DNA of 64,000 nt, from assembly GCA_019058445.1 (NCBI GenBank), contig JAHPZA010000010.1:434001-498000 (forward strand). Reading direction: 5' to 3'. The position numbers and the translations under genes are program-made. Each line of letters opens with the position of its first letter. The first letter of the stretch is position 1. Below, one piece after another: positions 35,133-43,411 of this stretch. This DNA comes from Promethearchaeota archaeon. Its GTDB lineage: Archaea; Asgardarchaeota; Lokiarchaeia; Sigyniarchaeales; SOKP01. The notes under the pieces were generated by a model. That model had not been told where the DNA came from. It worked only from the letters and a program-made list of their open reading frames with translations, and made no database searches.

Positions 35133-35870
35133 TTAAATTACAGTTTTAATTTTTGTGTAAATTTTGTCCCTTTCGTTTATTGTATTGTCAAAATAAGAAA
35201 CAATTCTATTAGTATCGGAACTTCCGTTTAAAAGAATACAACTAATCCTATAATTATCAATAAGCTGAAACAAATATGAATCAACAGGTTCTGTATGTTG
35301 CTTTAGGTCTTCTTTATTGGATTTTGTAATTCCAGTAGAATTGAAATTTTTGAGTTTTTTATACTCTTGGATAGATAATTCTCTTATAACTTCATTACTA
35401 CTTGTGAATATTCCATCTACATCCTTTATTAAGAAGCATTCGTTTAAACCTAATTTCTTTGCCAAATAAACTGTTATTGAATCAGATGTTACTGACCAAC
35501 TATGAGGTAGTTCATCTATTTGAAAAAGAAAATCAAAGGGTAAAAAGAGTAAAATTGGATCTTTGCATTCTTTTAACACTCCAAACTCTTTTATACTTTT
35601 CATTTCCCTATATTTTTGGCAAATTGCTTCACCATTAGAATTCATAGCATAAATCGCCATCCAATGAGAAAGATCATCTCCAATATCTAATTTTCTATCA
35701 AAATTTCTAACAAAATTAGCATAGGAGCCACCACCAGGAACCAAAATGAGTTTATCAATGACTTTCTTATTGTATAAAAGCTTTTTAAATTGATTTAAAG
35801 TATGATCCAAATTTTCATGCTTTTCTAAGATCTTACCACCAAGCTTGGCAATTATCGTATTATTTTTCAT
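35133..35870 (-). CDS. mfnE: amino-acid-kinase-fold enzyme, likely MfnE
   Basis: A 245-residue amino-acid-kinase fold protein. It opens AKLGGKILEKHENL and has ILVPGGGSYANFVRNFD, the glycine-rich substrate loop, with CFLIKDVDGIFTS near residue 145 as the phosphate-binding strand. MfnE phosphorylates the aminomethylfuran phosphate in methanofuran synthesis. Identification rests on the four-base overlap with an MfnF-like gene and the family fold; an isopentenyl phosphate kinase or uridylate-kinase-like role is less likely. It is the distal gene of the pair. Confidence 0.7.
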   Translation of the reverse strand: MKNNTIIAKLGGKILEKHENLDHTLNQFKKLLYNKKVIDKLILVPGGGSYANFVRNFDRKLDIGDDLSHWMAIYAMNSNGEAICQKYREMKSIKEFGVLKECKDPILLFLPFDFLFQIDELPHSWSVTSDSITVYLAKKLGLNECFLIKDVDGIFTSSNEVIRELSIQEYKKLKNFNSTGITKSNKEDLKQHTEPVDSYLFQLIDNYRISCILLNGSSDTNRIVSYFDNTINERDKIYTKIKTVI

Positions 35871-36964
35871 GTTCTTTTCTTTTTAGTTAGTTGAAAATAG
35901 AGAGCACCCGCGACGCCAAATGCTGAGGAACTAATATGATCAGGTATGTTTGTAATATCTTCAAGAGTTACTATATTGTTATATCCCAATTTTTCTAAAG
36001 CTTTTCTAATTAAAAATTCGGCAGATAAACCCGTAATAATAAACAAGGATTTACTTTCAAATTCGTTAATAAAATCTTTGTGAATGTTAATAAATGCTTT
36101 TAATTCATCTATAATGATTTCAATTTGTTTCTCATAAATGAAGTTTGCAATTAAGTTTAAATCTTCACTCTTGATGGTATCGATATCCATGCAAATTATC
36201 CTGGCTAATCGAGCATAACAATCTTCAAGAGATTTTGAACGATTATCTGCTGTATCATTGGTATATTCATCTTCTGTGATGTTTCCTAAAATTCGATGAA
36301 CATCTGACATTAAGGCAAATTTTTCAAATGAAATTCTAATATTATTTCCCTTATAAGTTACGAAATGAGTGATCGAGGGGATTGTTGCCCTAAGGCCCCC
36401 TGTGTAGATTAATTCATGATTCATTAACCTTGAGACATCATTTTTCCCAAAAGCAACCGGAACTGAATTTAATATAGGAATAATATCAATTGTATTTGAT
36501 CCCGCATCGATTAAAATACAATCAGAAACAAATCTTCCAAGAAATAGAGATGTAGACACCCAATTCGCTGCTGCTACTGCTGAATATTCCGATTTTGCCT
36601 TTTCAAAATCAATAAACTCATGATAATTACTAATAAAAAACATCTTGTTTTTATCGAAAACTTTTAATAGGGCAGCTAAAATTGTTAATACCCCCTCTTT
36701 CTTAGTTTGGAAGGCATCTGAAAGTTCTGCAGTAATAGTTATCGAAATATAATCTATTTCTTTTAATTTGTAATTATTAATTTCTACAACATTTACCACA
36801 ATCCTTTTTAGCATTTTAGGTATTTCATTTATTGTTTTTTCCCAGAATGGAAAATATTCTATATATGAATGTGCATCCAAAATTTGCTCGTTATGAATTT
36901 TTAGCAACGCAGCTTTAGTATTAGCACCACCAATATCTAACCCTAAAATTATGCAAGGATTCAT
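35867..36964 (-). CDS. mfnF: ASKHA-fold methanofuran synthesis enzyme, likely MfnF
   Basis: A 365-residue ASKHA protein with the first phosphate loop GLDIGGANTKAALL at the N-terminus and a second loop ILIDAGSNTIDIIPI near residue 155. GGLRATIPSI and YGNHT-like conserved pieces follow. In annotation this group is called H4MPT-linked C1 transfer pathway protein or hydantoinase A; in methanogens the family member MfnF joins the activated furan to glutamyl-tyramine in methanofuran synthesis. Its 3' end overlaps mfnE by four bases. ATG at 36964. Confidence 0.72.
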   Translation of the reverse strand: MNPCIILGLDIGGANTKAALLKIHNEQILDAHSYIEYFPFWEKTINEIPKMLKRIVVNVVEINNYKLKEIDYISITITAELSDAFQTKKEGVLTILAALLKVFDKNKMFFISNYHEFIDFEKAKSEYSAVAAANWVSTSLFLGRFVSDCILIDAGSNTIDIIPILNSVPVAFGKNDVSRLMNHELIYTGGLRATIPSITHFVTYKGNNIRISFEKFALMSDVHRILGNITEDEYTNDTADNRSKSLEDCYARLARIICMDIDTIKSEDLNLIANFIYEKQIEIIIDELKAFINIHKDFINEFESKSLFIITGLSAEFLIRKALEKLGYNNIVTLEDITNIPDHISSSAFGVAGALYFQLTKKKRT

Positions 36965-37086
36965 TATTTTTAGAAATGTGTTGCGTAAGATTTGTTGAAA
37001 TATCCAAATTTTATTATGGTTAAAAATAATAGATAAATTGATAAATTTTATGTTAAATTGCTTTTACTAATCAGTTATTTTTAGCT

Positions 37087-38346
37087 GTGTCTCCTTTTAA
37101 ATATGAAATTATCCATTTTAGTTTTACAATGCGATTAACAGAGATAATCATTGTAAGATCATCCGAACAACTTAGTAAATTATGCCATTTGGCTAAAAAT
37201 CTATACAATTTAGGAAATTGGTATTTAAGACAGGATTACTTTAATCTTAATAACATGCTCAATTATTATGATTTAGATTTTATTCTCAAGCGAAAAGAAG
37301 CATATAGAAATTTACCATCCCAAACATCCCAACAAATACTTAAATTACTATATAGAAATTGGAAATCTTATTTTAAAGGATTTATGGAATATCGAATTGA
37401 TGTTAAAAAATTTAGAAAAAAACCGAAAATTCCAGGATATAAAAAGAAAAATGGGGAGTCAATTATTTTTTTTACTAATCAACAATGTAAAATTAAGAAC
37501 GGTTGGTTATATTTTCCAAGAAGAGTTAATCTTGAACCTATTAGAACCCGAATTAAAGAAAAATTAAAGGAAATAAGGATTATTCCCTTAGGAGGGTGTT
37601 ATAAAGTAGAAATAGTTTATGAAAAAGAAGAACAAGATTTAGGATTAAATAAAGAACATATTTTAGGTATTGATTTAGGATTAAACAATCTCATAACTGC
37701 TGTAAATAATAATGGGTGTAGGCCATTTATTATTAAAGGTGGGATTGTGAAATCCATAAACCAGTATTATAACAAAAAAGTCGCATATTTTAGAAGCATT
37801 GAAAATAAGAAAGGTAATTTTAGGGATACAAAGAGAATTCAAAAACTACATTTAAAGAGGAATAATAAAATAAACACGATTTTTCACCGAATTTCCAAGA
37901 AGGTAATTAAATATTGTATTCAAAATAACATCGGAGCAATTATAATAGGATACAATGGAGGTTGGAAACAGAGGATAAATATCGGAAAAAAGAATAATCA
38001 GAACTTTGTCCAAGTTCCTTTCTTGAAATTAATAAAACAAATAAAATACAAAGCTATAATAAAAGGAATTCGCGTTTTTACCGTTGATGAAGCACATACT
38101 TCTAAATGCAGTTTTTTGGATAATGAACCAATAGAGAAACACAAAAAATATCGAGGTAAAAGAATTAAAAGAGGATTGTTTAAAACTTCCAACGGGATAA
38201 TCATCAATGCTGATGTAAACGCAGCATATAATATCATGAAAAAGGTATTCCCAAATTCCGTTTCGGTTGATGGGATAGAGGTATTCGGATTGATGCCACA
38301 AATTATTTATCGAACTATATATGATAGTATATTTGAAATAAAATGA
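37087..38346 (+). CDS. tnpB: solitary TnpB (IS200/IS605 OrfB family)
   Basis: A 419-residue TnpB-type protein. The basic N-terminal region has a helix-turn-helix and 'KTRIPGY'-like lysine-rich core. The RuvC-like domain shows the first catalytic aspartate in GIDLGLNNLITA (about residue 198) and a final aspartate in NADVNAAYNI (about 378). The usual RuvC-II glutamate is replaced by AIIIGYNGGWK, and the usual four zinc-finger cysteines are missing, with TSKCSFLDNEPIEKHKKY in their place. That is a recognised TnpB subgroup with rearranged active site. No TnpA is adjacent, so it is a TnpB-only copy. GTG start at 37087. Confidence 0.85.
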   Translation: MSPFKYEIIHFSFTMRLTEIIIVRSSEQLSKLCHLAKNLYNLGNWYLRQDYFNLNNMLNYYDLDFILKRKEAYRNLPSQTSQQILKLLYRNWKSYFKGFMEYRIDVKKFRKKPKIPGYKKKNGESIIFFTNQQCKIKNGWLYFPRRVNLEPIRTRIKEKLKEIRIIPLGGCYKVEIVYEKEEQDLGLNKEHILGIDLGLNNLITAVNNNGCRPFIIKGGIVKSINQYYNKKVAYFRSIENKKGNFRDTKRIQKLHLKRNNKINTIFHRISKKVIKYCIQNNIGAIIIGYNGGWKQRINIGKKNNQNFVQVPFLKLIKQIKYKAIIKGIRVFTVDEAHTSKCSFLDNEPIEKHKKYRGKRIKRGLFKTSNGIIINADVNAAYNIMKKVFPNSVSVDGIEVFGLMPQIIYRTIYDSIFEIK

Positions 38347-38454
38347 AGAGATTTTCAATCATTTTAATGATCTGGTTCTTTATGTTTTTGAAGATATTAA
38401 ATCATTTGAAATATTAAATTACTTATTAACTAGTTTACTGAAAAGGGAATTTGA

Positions 38455-39033
38455 TTGACCGAAACGCTTACAATTGCTAAGAGTACAATTGATAAAAACT
38501 CGATGCAATATAATTGGAAGGGAGATGGAACTAAAGAGAATCCTATTATCATTGATAAAGATGATAATCTCCCTCAAAATATGATATTTAGAACTGAAGA
38601 CATGCATTTACAAATCAAGAATATTGATATTGGCTTGCTTGTATTTGAAAGATGCCAAAACATAATACTTGAGGAATCTATTCTCTCCATTGTTAAACTA
38701 AAGACATGCAGTAATATTATCATAAGAGAGAATCTAATAAAGGATATTAAGCTTTTATTCTCCGAAGATTTGGTAATAGAAAATAACCGTTTCTATTCAT
38801 TTTCAAATTTTCGCCTCTTTACCTTACTAATGTTTATCTTTGCATCAATTTCTGGGGCGGTGTTTTTCCTAAGTTATATTGAACTTCTTTATTTCCTAAG
38901 AGAGTTGACCTTTCCAGTTCTAATATTATGCGCTGTCTTATTTTTTCTTGATATTAAAAAGAAAAGAAATAAGATCCTCATTAGTAAAAAATTTAGAGAT
39001 AATGAATTTATTGAGTTAAAAAAAGAAAAATGA
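38455..39033 (+). CDS. beta-helix-like domain with two C-terminal membrane helices
   Basis: A 192-residue protein. Residues 20-115 contain short isoleucine- and asparagine-rich strands (IIRENLIKDIK, VIENNRFYSF) like rungs of a right-handed parallel beta-helix. Two hydrophobic helices follow near residues 122-145 and 150-165, and a charged tail ends the chain. It may be a membrane-anchored scaffolding or polysaccharide-contacting protein; no known family was recognised. TTG start at 38455 shortly after the TnpB gene. Confidence 0.5.
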   Translation: MTETLTIAKSTIDKNSMQYNWKGDGTKENPIIIDKDDNLPQNMIFRTEDMHLQIKNIDIGLLVFERCQNIILEESILSIVKLKTCSNIIIRENLIKDIKLLFSEDLVIENNRFYSFSNFRLFTLLMFIFASISGAVFFLSYIELLYFLRELTFPVLILCAVLFFLDIKKKRNKILISKKFRDNEFIELKKEK

Positions 39034-39110
39034 TTTTAAATAAGTTTTACTTCGTTTTTCTTCTAATTTTATTTCAAAATTAAATTTAGGATTAATAAAA
39101 AAAAAGGTAT

Positions 39111-39755
39111 TTATTTTATTTGATGAGTATAATATCCGTGTAGACCTAGCCATGCCATTAATGAGAAAAATGCCATCCATTCTGAAAAACAGGCTATTTC
39201 TCTTAAGAAACCAGTTACTAATACCAAAATTTCTAAGCTTAGGAAAGTAAAATAAACTACAACAACTAAGATACTAACAAATGGCAAGTACTTTGGTATT
39301 TTTTCTGCTTCTAACTCCATTTTAAAGAAGATAGATTGTCCGATTACAACTCCAATAAAATAGGTAAAAGCTCCAATCAGATGGAATGTGCGTGAAGTAT
39401 CATGTGGGTTGATGGCTATGATTATTGAACCAATTGCACCGATCACTATTAAATATAGGGTTATTTTTATATATTTCTCATTAACACCCCTTTTTGCCAA
39501 TAATCCAAGCATGTAGAGCCCTATTAATACTCGTAGAGGTGAAGCTATTATCATATTGACACTCCAAAATATCACTGAACCACTTGTAGAAGCACCTAGA
39601 TCACTAACATAGTGAGTAAATAAACTATAATTGGGATCATTATATAAGATTACTGAGATAAGGTGAAATGTCAATACCCAAACTACTGTTAGAAGCGCCA
39701 CATAACTTCCAGGGAATTTTTCATAAAATCTTTCTAATTTTTCCATTTTCATCAT
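39111..39755 (-). CDS. DUF998 membrane protein
   Basis: A 214-residue polytopic membrane protein. The opening FPGSYVALLTVVWVLTF is followed by 'THYVSDLGASTSGSVIFW', the DUF998 signature, and about six helices. The histidine pair in HDTSRTFHLIGAF is a characteristic feature. The family is of unknown function. It is divergent from the tetR gene; the shared 98-base region holds two similar palindromes, so regulation by that repressor is likely. Confidence 0.7.
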   Translation of the reverse strand: MMKMEKLERFYEKFPGSYVALLTVVWVLTFHLISVILYNDPNYSLFTHYVSDLGASTSGSVIFWSVNMIIASPLRVLIGLYMLGLLAKRGVNEKYIKITLYLIVIGAIGSIIIAINPHDTSRTFHLIGAFTYFIGVVIGQSIFFKMELEAEKIPKYLPFVSILVVVVYFTFLSLEILVLVTGFLREIACFSEWMAFFSLMAWLGLHGYYTHQIK

Positions 39756-39774
39756 TTATTTGTTTTTTTTTAAT

Positions 39775-39787
39775 TGAGCAAAGCTCA
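39775..39787. promoter_or_regulatory. TetR operator-like palindrome 1
   Basis: TGAGCAAAGCTCA is a perfect inverted repeat with a three-base spacer, followed by TTTATTG. It sits about 20 bases upstream of the DUF998 start. Its companion at 39828 has the same arms and the same downstream TTATTG, 53 bases away. Confidence 0.55.
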
Positions 39788-39827
39788 TTTATTGTTACTA
39801 AAAAATGTAGATCATATATAAAGTTTA

Positions 39828-39840
39828 TGAGTAATGCTCA
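39828..39840. promoter_or_regulatory. TetR operator-like palindrome 2
   Basis: TGAGTAATGCTCA repeats the first palindrome with two changes and is followed by CTTATTG. It lies just after the TATATAAA element at 39814-39821 and 14 bases before the tetR ATG, so it overlaps the expected start of transcription and would allow autorepression. Confidence 0.55.
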
Positions 39841-39853
39841 CTTATTGATAAAT

Positions 39854-40471
39854 ATGGAACAAAAGAAATTTATCAGAAATAAGGAGGAAAAAATAGAGAT
39901 TATTTATGAAACCTTTTTAAATCTCCTAAAAGATAAAGGATATAATAATTTAAGTACAAATCATATAGCAGAAATAGCCCCAATTAGTCTTGGGACAATA
40001 TATCGATATTTTCCAGAAGGGAAAGCTGCAATAATCAAGGGATACTTTGAGCATATAAAAGAAAAAATAATTGATGAGGAATTTTTTGAGCTGGCAAGTG
40101 AAAATGATTTGTCCAAACTGTTTAAACTTATAATTTCTAAACATTTAAAGGTCTATCGTAATAATCTAGAAGCCTTTTTAGCTTATGAACAGGCACTTTT
40201 ATCAAATAAAGAATTATTCAAGAATCATAGGATATCTGTGTATGAGTTTGCAAAAGAGACTGTGAAAAAATTGAGAGAGGGAAATGAGGCTTATCGTAAC
40301 TTACCTGAAGAGCGATTCATTGAGAGTTTTTTATTAATTTATAACCTTATAGAGGCCATTACTCACCGTCATTTAGCCATTATACCCATGTTTAAGTCGG
40401 ATGATGAAATAATAAAATTTCTTACGAAATTAGTAATGTTTTCAATACAATATTTACGAGATTCTTCTTAG
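39854..40471 (+). CDS. TetR/AcrR-family transcriptional repressor
   Basis: A 205-residue TetR protein. The N-terminal HTH is seen as IIYETFLNLLKDKGYNN then LSTNHIAEIAPISLGTIYRYF, the usual TetR helix-turn-helix with GTIYRYF. The C-terminal ~140 helical residues form the ligand-binding and dimer domain. I start at ATG 39854, which gives the normal length; the frame is open further upstream. Palindromic sites flank the promoter. The last 77 bases are duplicated downstream. Confidence 0.8.
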   Translation: MEQKKFIRNKEEKIEIIYETFLNLLKDKGYNNLSTNHIAEIAPISLGTIYRYFPEGKAAIIKGYFEHIKEKIIDEEFFELASENDLSKLFKLIISKHLKVYRNNLEAFLAYEQALLSNKELFKNHRISVYEFAKETVKKLREGNEAYRNLPEERFIESFLLIYNLIEAITHRHLAIIPMFKSDDEIIKFLTKLVMFSIQYLRDSS

Positions 40472-40520
40472 ATTTAAATAAGAATTAGAAAAAAGAATAA
40501 TTTGTTATATACTCCACAAA

Positions 40521-40706
40521 GAGCTGGAAAAGACTGAAAAGGATGAGTTTCTTTTAATTATCGAGCACGATCTCGAAAAAGTGCAAGTATAATTTAGTTT
40601 TTCTCAGGTGTTTGAGCATACTAATCCCGGTGTATGTTTAAAATGGGAAATAAATAAGATAAAACAATTCAAAATTATTGGAAACAATAAGAGAAAGACG
40701 AATTGA
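40521..40706 (+). pseudogene. possible decayed DUF2249/TusA-like frame
   Basis: In the 357-base stretch without a gene between tetR and the next ORF, one frame reads ELEKTEKDEFLLIIEHDLEK, a TAA stop at 40590, and then VFEHTNPGVCLKWEINKIK before TGA at 40704. The wording loosely resembles DUF2249-type proteins (GExxxLIxDHDP then WE). An in-frame stop in the middle suggests a broken gene. The similarity is only by eye. I see nothing else in the stretch. Confidence 0.25.
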
Positions 40707-40828
40707 ATATTTTTGAGAACTATATTTGATCACTTTTTTATAAATTTTATCGGTAATTCTTTTTTTAATTTTTTTTTTTAAATGATTGGGACATGTGATA
40801 GATTATTAGAAAATATGTAAGGTGAATA

Positions 40829-41302
40829 ATGGAAGTGAGCGCAATTAAACGGATCTATCAGTCAATTGAAAAGATTATGCCTAGTTTGGGTAACTTATTT
40901 GAATTTGACTATATTCAGGAGAAGCCTGAAATTACTATTGTAAATTTCTGTGACGAGTATAGCTATTTTTTATTCGGTTCGAAAGAAAAACAAGTTCTCT
41001 TGAAATTGAATCGAAAGACAATTCAAAAATTAAAAAAAAAATTACAGAAAAACGAAACAGAAGAACGAAAGAATGAAGAGATTTATTTAAAATTTAAAGC
41101 TGTCCTGAATCAATTAAAACGAATCAATTATTCGTTGGAACATTTAATAGAAGAAAAAGTCAAGTCAAGCTTACTTTCAGCAAGTAAAGAAGAAATTCAA
41201 CTAAAGGAACAGAAAATCATGTTACTTCTGGACCAAAAAAAACAGATTCAAACTGATCTAATGGTATGGATGGACTTTTTAATTGAAGATGGAATGATTT
41301 AA
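40829..41302 (+). CDS. coiled-coil protein, unknown
   Basis: A 157-residue protein. The N-terminal ~60 residues look alpha/beta, with a IVNFCDEYSYFLFGSKEKQ segment. The remainder is helical and lysine/glutamate rich with leucine heptads. I recognise no family. ATG at 40829 is preceded by AAGGTG six bases upstream. It lies between two copies of the tetR 3' end. Confidence 0.5.
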   Translation: MEVSAIKRIYQSIEKIMPSLGNLFEFDYIQEKPEITIVNFCDEYSYFLFGSKEKQVLLKLNRKTIQKLKKKLQKNETEERKNEEIYLKFKAVLNQLKRINYSLEHLIEEKVKSSLLSASKEEIQLKEQKIMLLLDQKKQIQTDLMVWMDFLIEDGMI

Positions 41303-41384
41303 GTAGGACAATTTGCTTGATTCCTCTTTAAATTCCGCTTTCTCGATATTTTAAGAATATAGAGAGGGATTCAATTTTTTCCTT

Positions 41385-41461
41385 AGTCGGATGATGAATT
41401 AATAAAATTTCTTAAGAAATTTGTAATGTTTTCTATTCAATATTTGAAAAATTTATCTTAG
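41385..41461 (+). pseudogene. duplicated 3' tail of the tetR gene
   Basis: These 77 bases match the final 77 bases of tetR (40395-40471) without gaps, with 11 differences by my count. The frame, read from 41391, gives DELIKFLKKFVMFSIQYL, very close to the TetR ending, and stops at the same codon. No other part of a tetR gene precedes it, so it is the remnant of a paralogue or a partial duplication. Confidence 0.7.
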
Positions 41462-41507
41462 ATTTAAATTATAAAAATAAACAACTAAAAAAAAATTTGA
41501 AAGAAAA

Positions 41508-42320
41508 TTATTTTTTTTTTTGTCTTTCCTTTTGTCTTTCCTTTCGTTGTTCTTTTATCAACTTTTTAATTGTTGCTGAATCAAACTCTTTCATTTCTTC
41601 TAGTTTTCCTATAACTTCGTCAAGTTTGTTTTTGGAATACTCTAAGTTTTTTTGTTTCTTTTCTATTTTTGATAAACGAAATTTTAAATTTGATCTAACC
41701 CCCCGAAAATAATCTAATGCATCTTCTTTTGATTTACATCTGTCAATATTTCTGAGCATCCGCTTTAATGGCTTTTCTCTGAAAAAAGGGTTATTAAAGT
41801 GTTCAGGCGGAGCCATATCTGACATAAGTGCAAAATGATTTGCCCATTTTTCTTTCAGCATCTCAAAATATTCCTTTCCCTTATTAGAAATTGTATAAAA
41901 CTTATGAGCTCTACCATTAATCACTGTTTCTCTATATTCTAAATATTCCATTGTTTCGAGTTCATTTAATATTTTTAAGATTGTTCCCCTCGGAAAATGG
42001 TATTTTTCTTGAAGTTGATACCCCGTTATTCCTTCGGGTAAATCAGATATTACCATTAAGATAATAAAGTGCTTTATTTCCTTAAATGATTCAAGAGTCA
42101 TAGGTAAAGGGGGACCAAAAGGAGGGTGCGTAAATGGATGTGGGGGGCCAAAGGGAGGCGGGGGCGGATAGGGGGGAGGGTAAGATCCATGAGGAGGGCG
42201 TTTTTGAAAATGCATGTGATCCATAGGGAATAACATATGATTATTATCGAATTTAGGATACATGGAATCATGTTCCTCGTAGTGGTTTGAACCAAAATTA
42301 GTTCTATTATCTTTAGACAT
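41508..42320 (-). CDS. PadR-family regulator with proline-rich N-terminus
   Basis: A 270-residue protein. Residues 1-75 are rich in histidine, proline and phenylalanine (PPHGSYPPPYPPPPPFGPP and similar). Residues 78-155 form a winged helix: ISDLPEGITGYQLQEKYHF, TILKILNELETMEYLEY and a wing with YTISNKGKEYF. The C-terminal ~90 residues contain a helical region ending in a coiled coil with charged lysine/arginine tail. PadR proteins act as dimeric repressors. Three TGTCT/AGACA-type palindromes lie just upstream. Confidence 0.72.
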   Translation of the reverse strand: MSKDNRTNFGSNHYEEHDSMYPKFDNNHMLFPMDHMHFQKRPPHGSYPPPYPPPPPFGPPHPFTHPPFGPPLPMTLESFKEIKHFIILMVISDLPEGITGYQLQEKYHFPRGTILKILNELETMEYLEYRETVINGRAHKFYTISNKGKEYFEMLKEKWANHFALMSDMAPPEHFNNPFFREKPLKRMLRNIDRCKSKEDALDYFRGVRSNLKFRLSKIEKKQKNLEYSKNKLDEVIGKLEEMKEFDSATIKKLIKEQRKERQKERQKKK

Positions 42321-42370
42321 TCAATATCACCATTATTATTTTTTTCATTAAATTTTAGAATTTTTTATAT

Positions 42371-42458
42371 GACTAATTTAGACATATATATATTATAATA
42401 AATACTCATATTTAAATGTGTCTGTTTTAGACATGTGACAATTAGTTGTCTGACTAAC
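42371..42458. promoter_or_regulatory. operator-like palindromes upstream of padR
   Basis: TGTCTGTTTTAGACA (42419-42433) is a perfect inverted repeat with five-base spacer. GACTAATTTAGACA (42371-42384) and TTGTCTGACTAACT (42446-42459) contain the same GTCT/AGAC arms in imperfect form. The stretch includes the AT-rich TATA region at 42385-42412 used by padR. Autoregulation by the PadR protein is the simplest reading. Confidence 0.45.
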
Positions 42459-42506
42459 TCTTTTATCTTTAAAATAAATAAAGAACAAAAAAAGTTCTAT
42501 TAGACA

Positions 42507-42625
42507 TTAGATAAATTTCCTCTTTAAAAATAAGACAATATCGTTTAAATTTTCTCCCGTTAATGCATTAGTTAAAAAAAAAGCCCTCCTCATTTAATTC
42601 TAAATGTTCTTTGAGGTAATCAATT
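42507..42625 (-). pseudogene. duplicated, frameshifted C-terminal tail of Nog1
   Basis: Reading the minus strand gives DYLKEHLELNEEGFFF, and after a one-base slip in a homopolymer run LTNALTGENLNDIVLFLKRK FI then stop. The Nog1 gene at 43412 ends YLKEKINMREEPLFMTNALT GEDLIKII and stop. The pieces align over about 35 residues, so this looks like a decaying paralogous Nog1 tail with no preceding GTPase domain. Confidence 0.6.
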
Positions 42626-42647
42626 TATAAATAGATTTTTTCATTAT

Positions 42648-43280
42648 TTATCCATCCCATTCATCAAATAATGCTATTAAAAAAATAATTTCTGAAATAA
42701 GTAGAAAGAAAACTGCTAATATACTAAGAGGGATGATGGGTAAAGAAAAAATAAGATATACCAATATAATAATTGCACAACATATTATTCCAGTAATAAA
42801 AAAAAAGTATGCCATATTGAACAGTGTTTTTGACTTTAATAGATAATCGTTCTCAGTCAAAAGAGACTTTCGAATTAAAAAAAAAATTAACAATAATACA
42901 CATAAAAGTATCCATGATGCGAATCCGATATAAAAACCTAAATCTAAACCATATGCGTGGCAATGAGAAGGAGGATTACTGACCATAAGATAAACATAGT
43001 AAAGGTGTAGAAAGATTAAAAGGCATTCTATTAGTCCAGCAATTAAAAATTCATTTATTTTGTTTTTAAATAAGAATAGCAATATAAAGATAATTGGTAA
43101 TAAGCTTATCCAGAAGGTTATTATATTAAAACCTAGGATTCTACCCATTGCATATCCGATTTGACCTTTATAAACGAATATACAGCAGTAGCTAATATAT
43201 CCCATACTCCCTGAGAGGAGATAGATAAGAATAAACGTAATATAAATAAATACAAATATTTTATTTCTTGATTTTTCCAT
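42648..43280 (-). CDS. six-helix membrane protein, unknown
   Basis: A 210-residue hydrophobic protein with about six membrane helices and a short acidic C-terminus (ALFDEWDG). Cysteines and a 'SNPPSHCHAYGLDLGFY' loop are distinctive. I recognise no family. ATG at 43280. It is followed on the same strand by the decayed Nog1 tail. Confidence 0.6.
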   Translation of the reverse strand: MEKSRNKIFVFIYITFILIYLLSGSMGYISYCCIFVYKGQIGYAMGRILGFNIITFWISLLPIIFILLFLFKNKINEFLIAGLIECLLIFLHLYYVYLMVSNPPSHCHAYGLDLGFYIGFASWILLCVLLLIFFLIRKSLLTENDYLLKSKTLFNMAYFFFITGIICCAIIILVYLIFSLPIIPLSILAVFFLLISEIIFLIALFDEWDG

Positions 43281-43411
43281 TTTTATATTATAATTCTACA
43301 TGGTCATTAAAATATTTTCTTGAGCATAACCGAAAAAGAAGTCTATGAGTGTAATATAAAATAAAGGTCATTTCTCCTATTTCTAATTATAAAATTAAAT
43401 TATTACTAATC

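Noticed and set aside
37087-38346. Complete IS605-type element with TnpA and terminal hairpins
   Set aside because: No TnpA frame and no convincing subterminal hairpins were seen near either side, so only the TnpB gene is reported.
39668-39853. Upstream extension of the TetR reading frame
   Set aside because: It overlaps the DUF998 gene and the operator region, and the protein has the normal TetR length when started at 39854.
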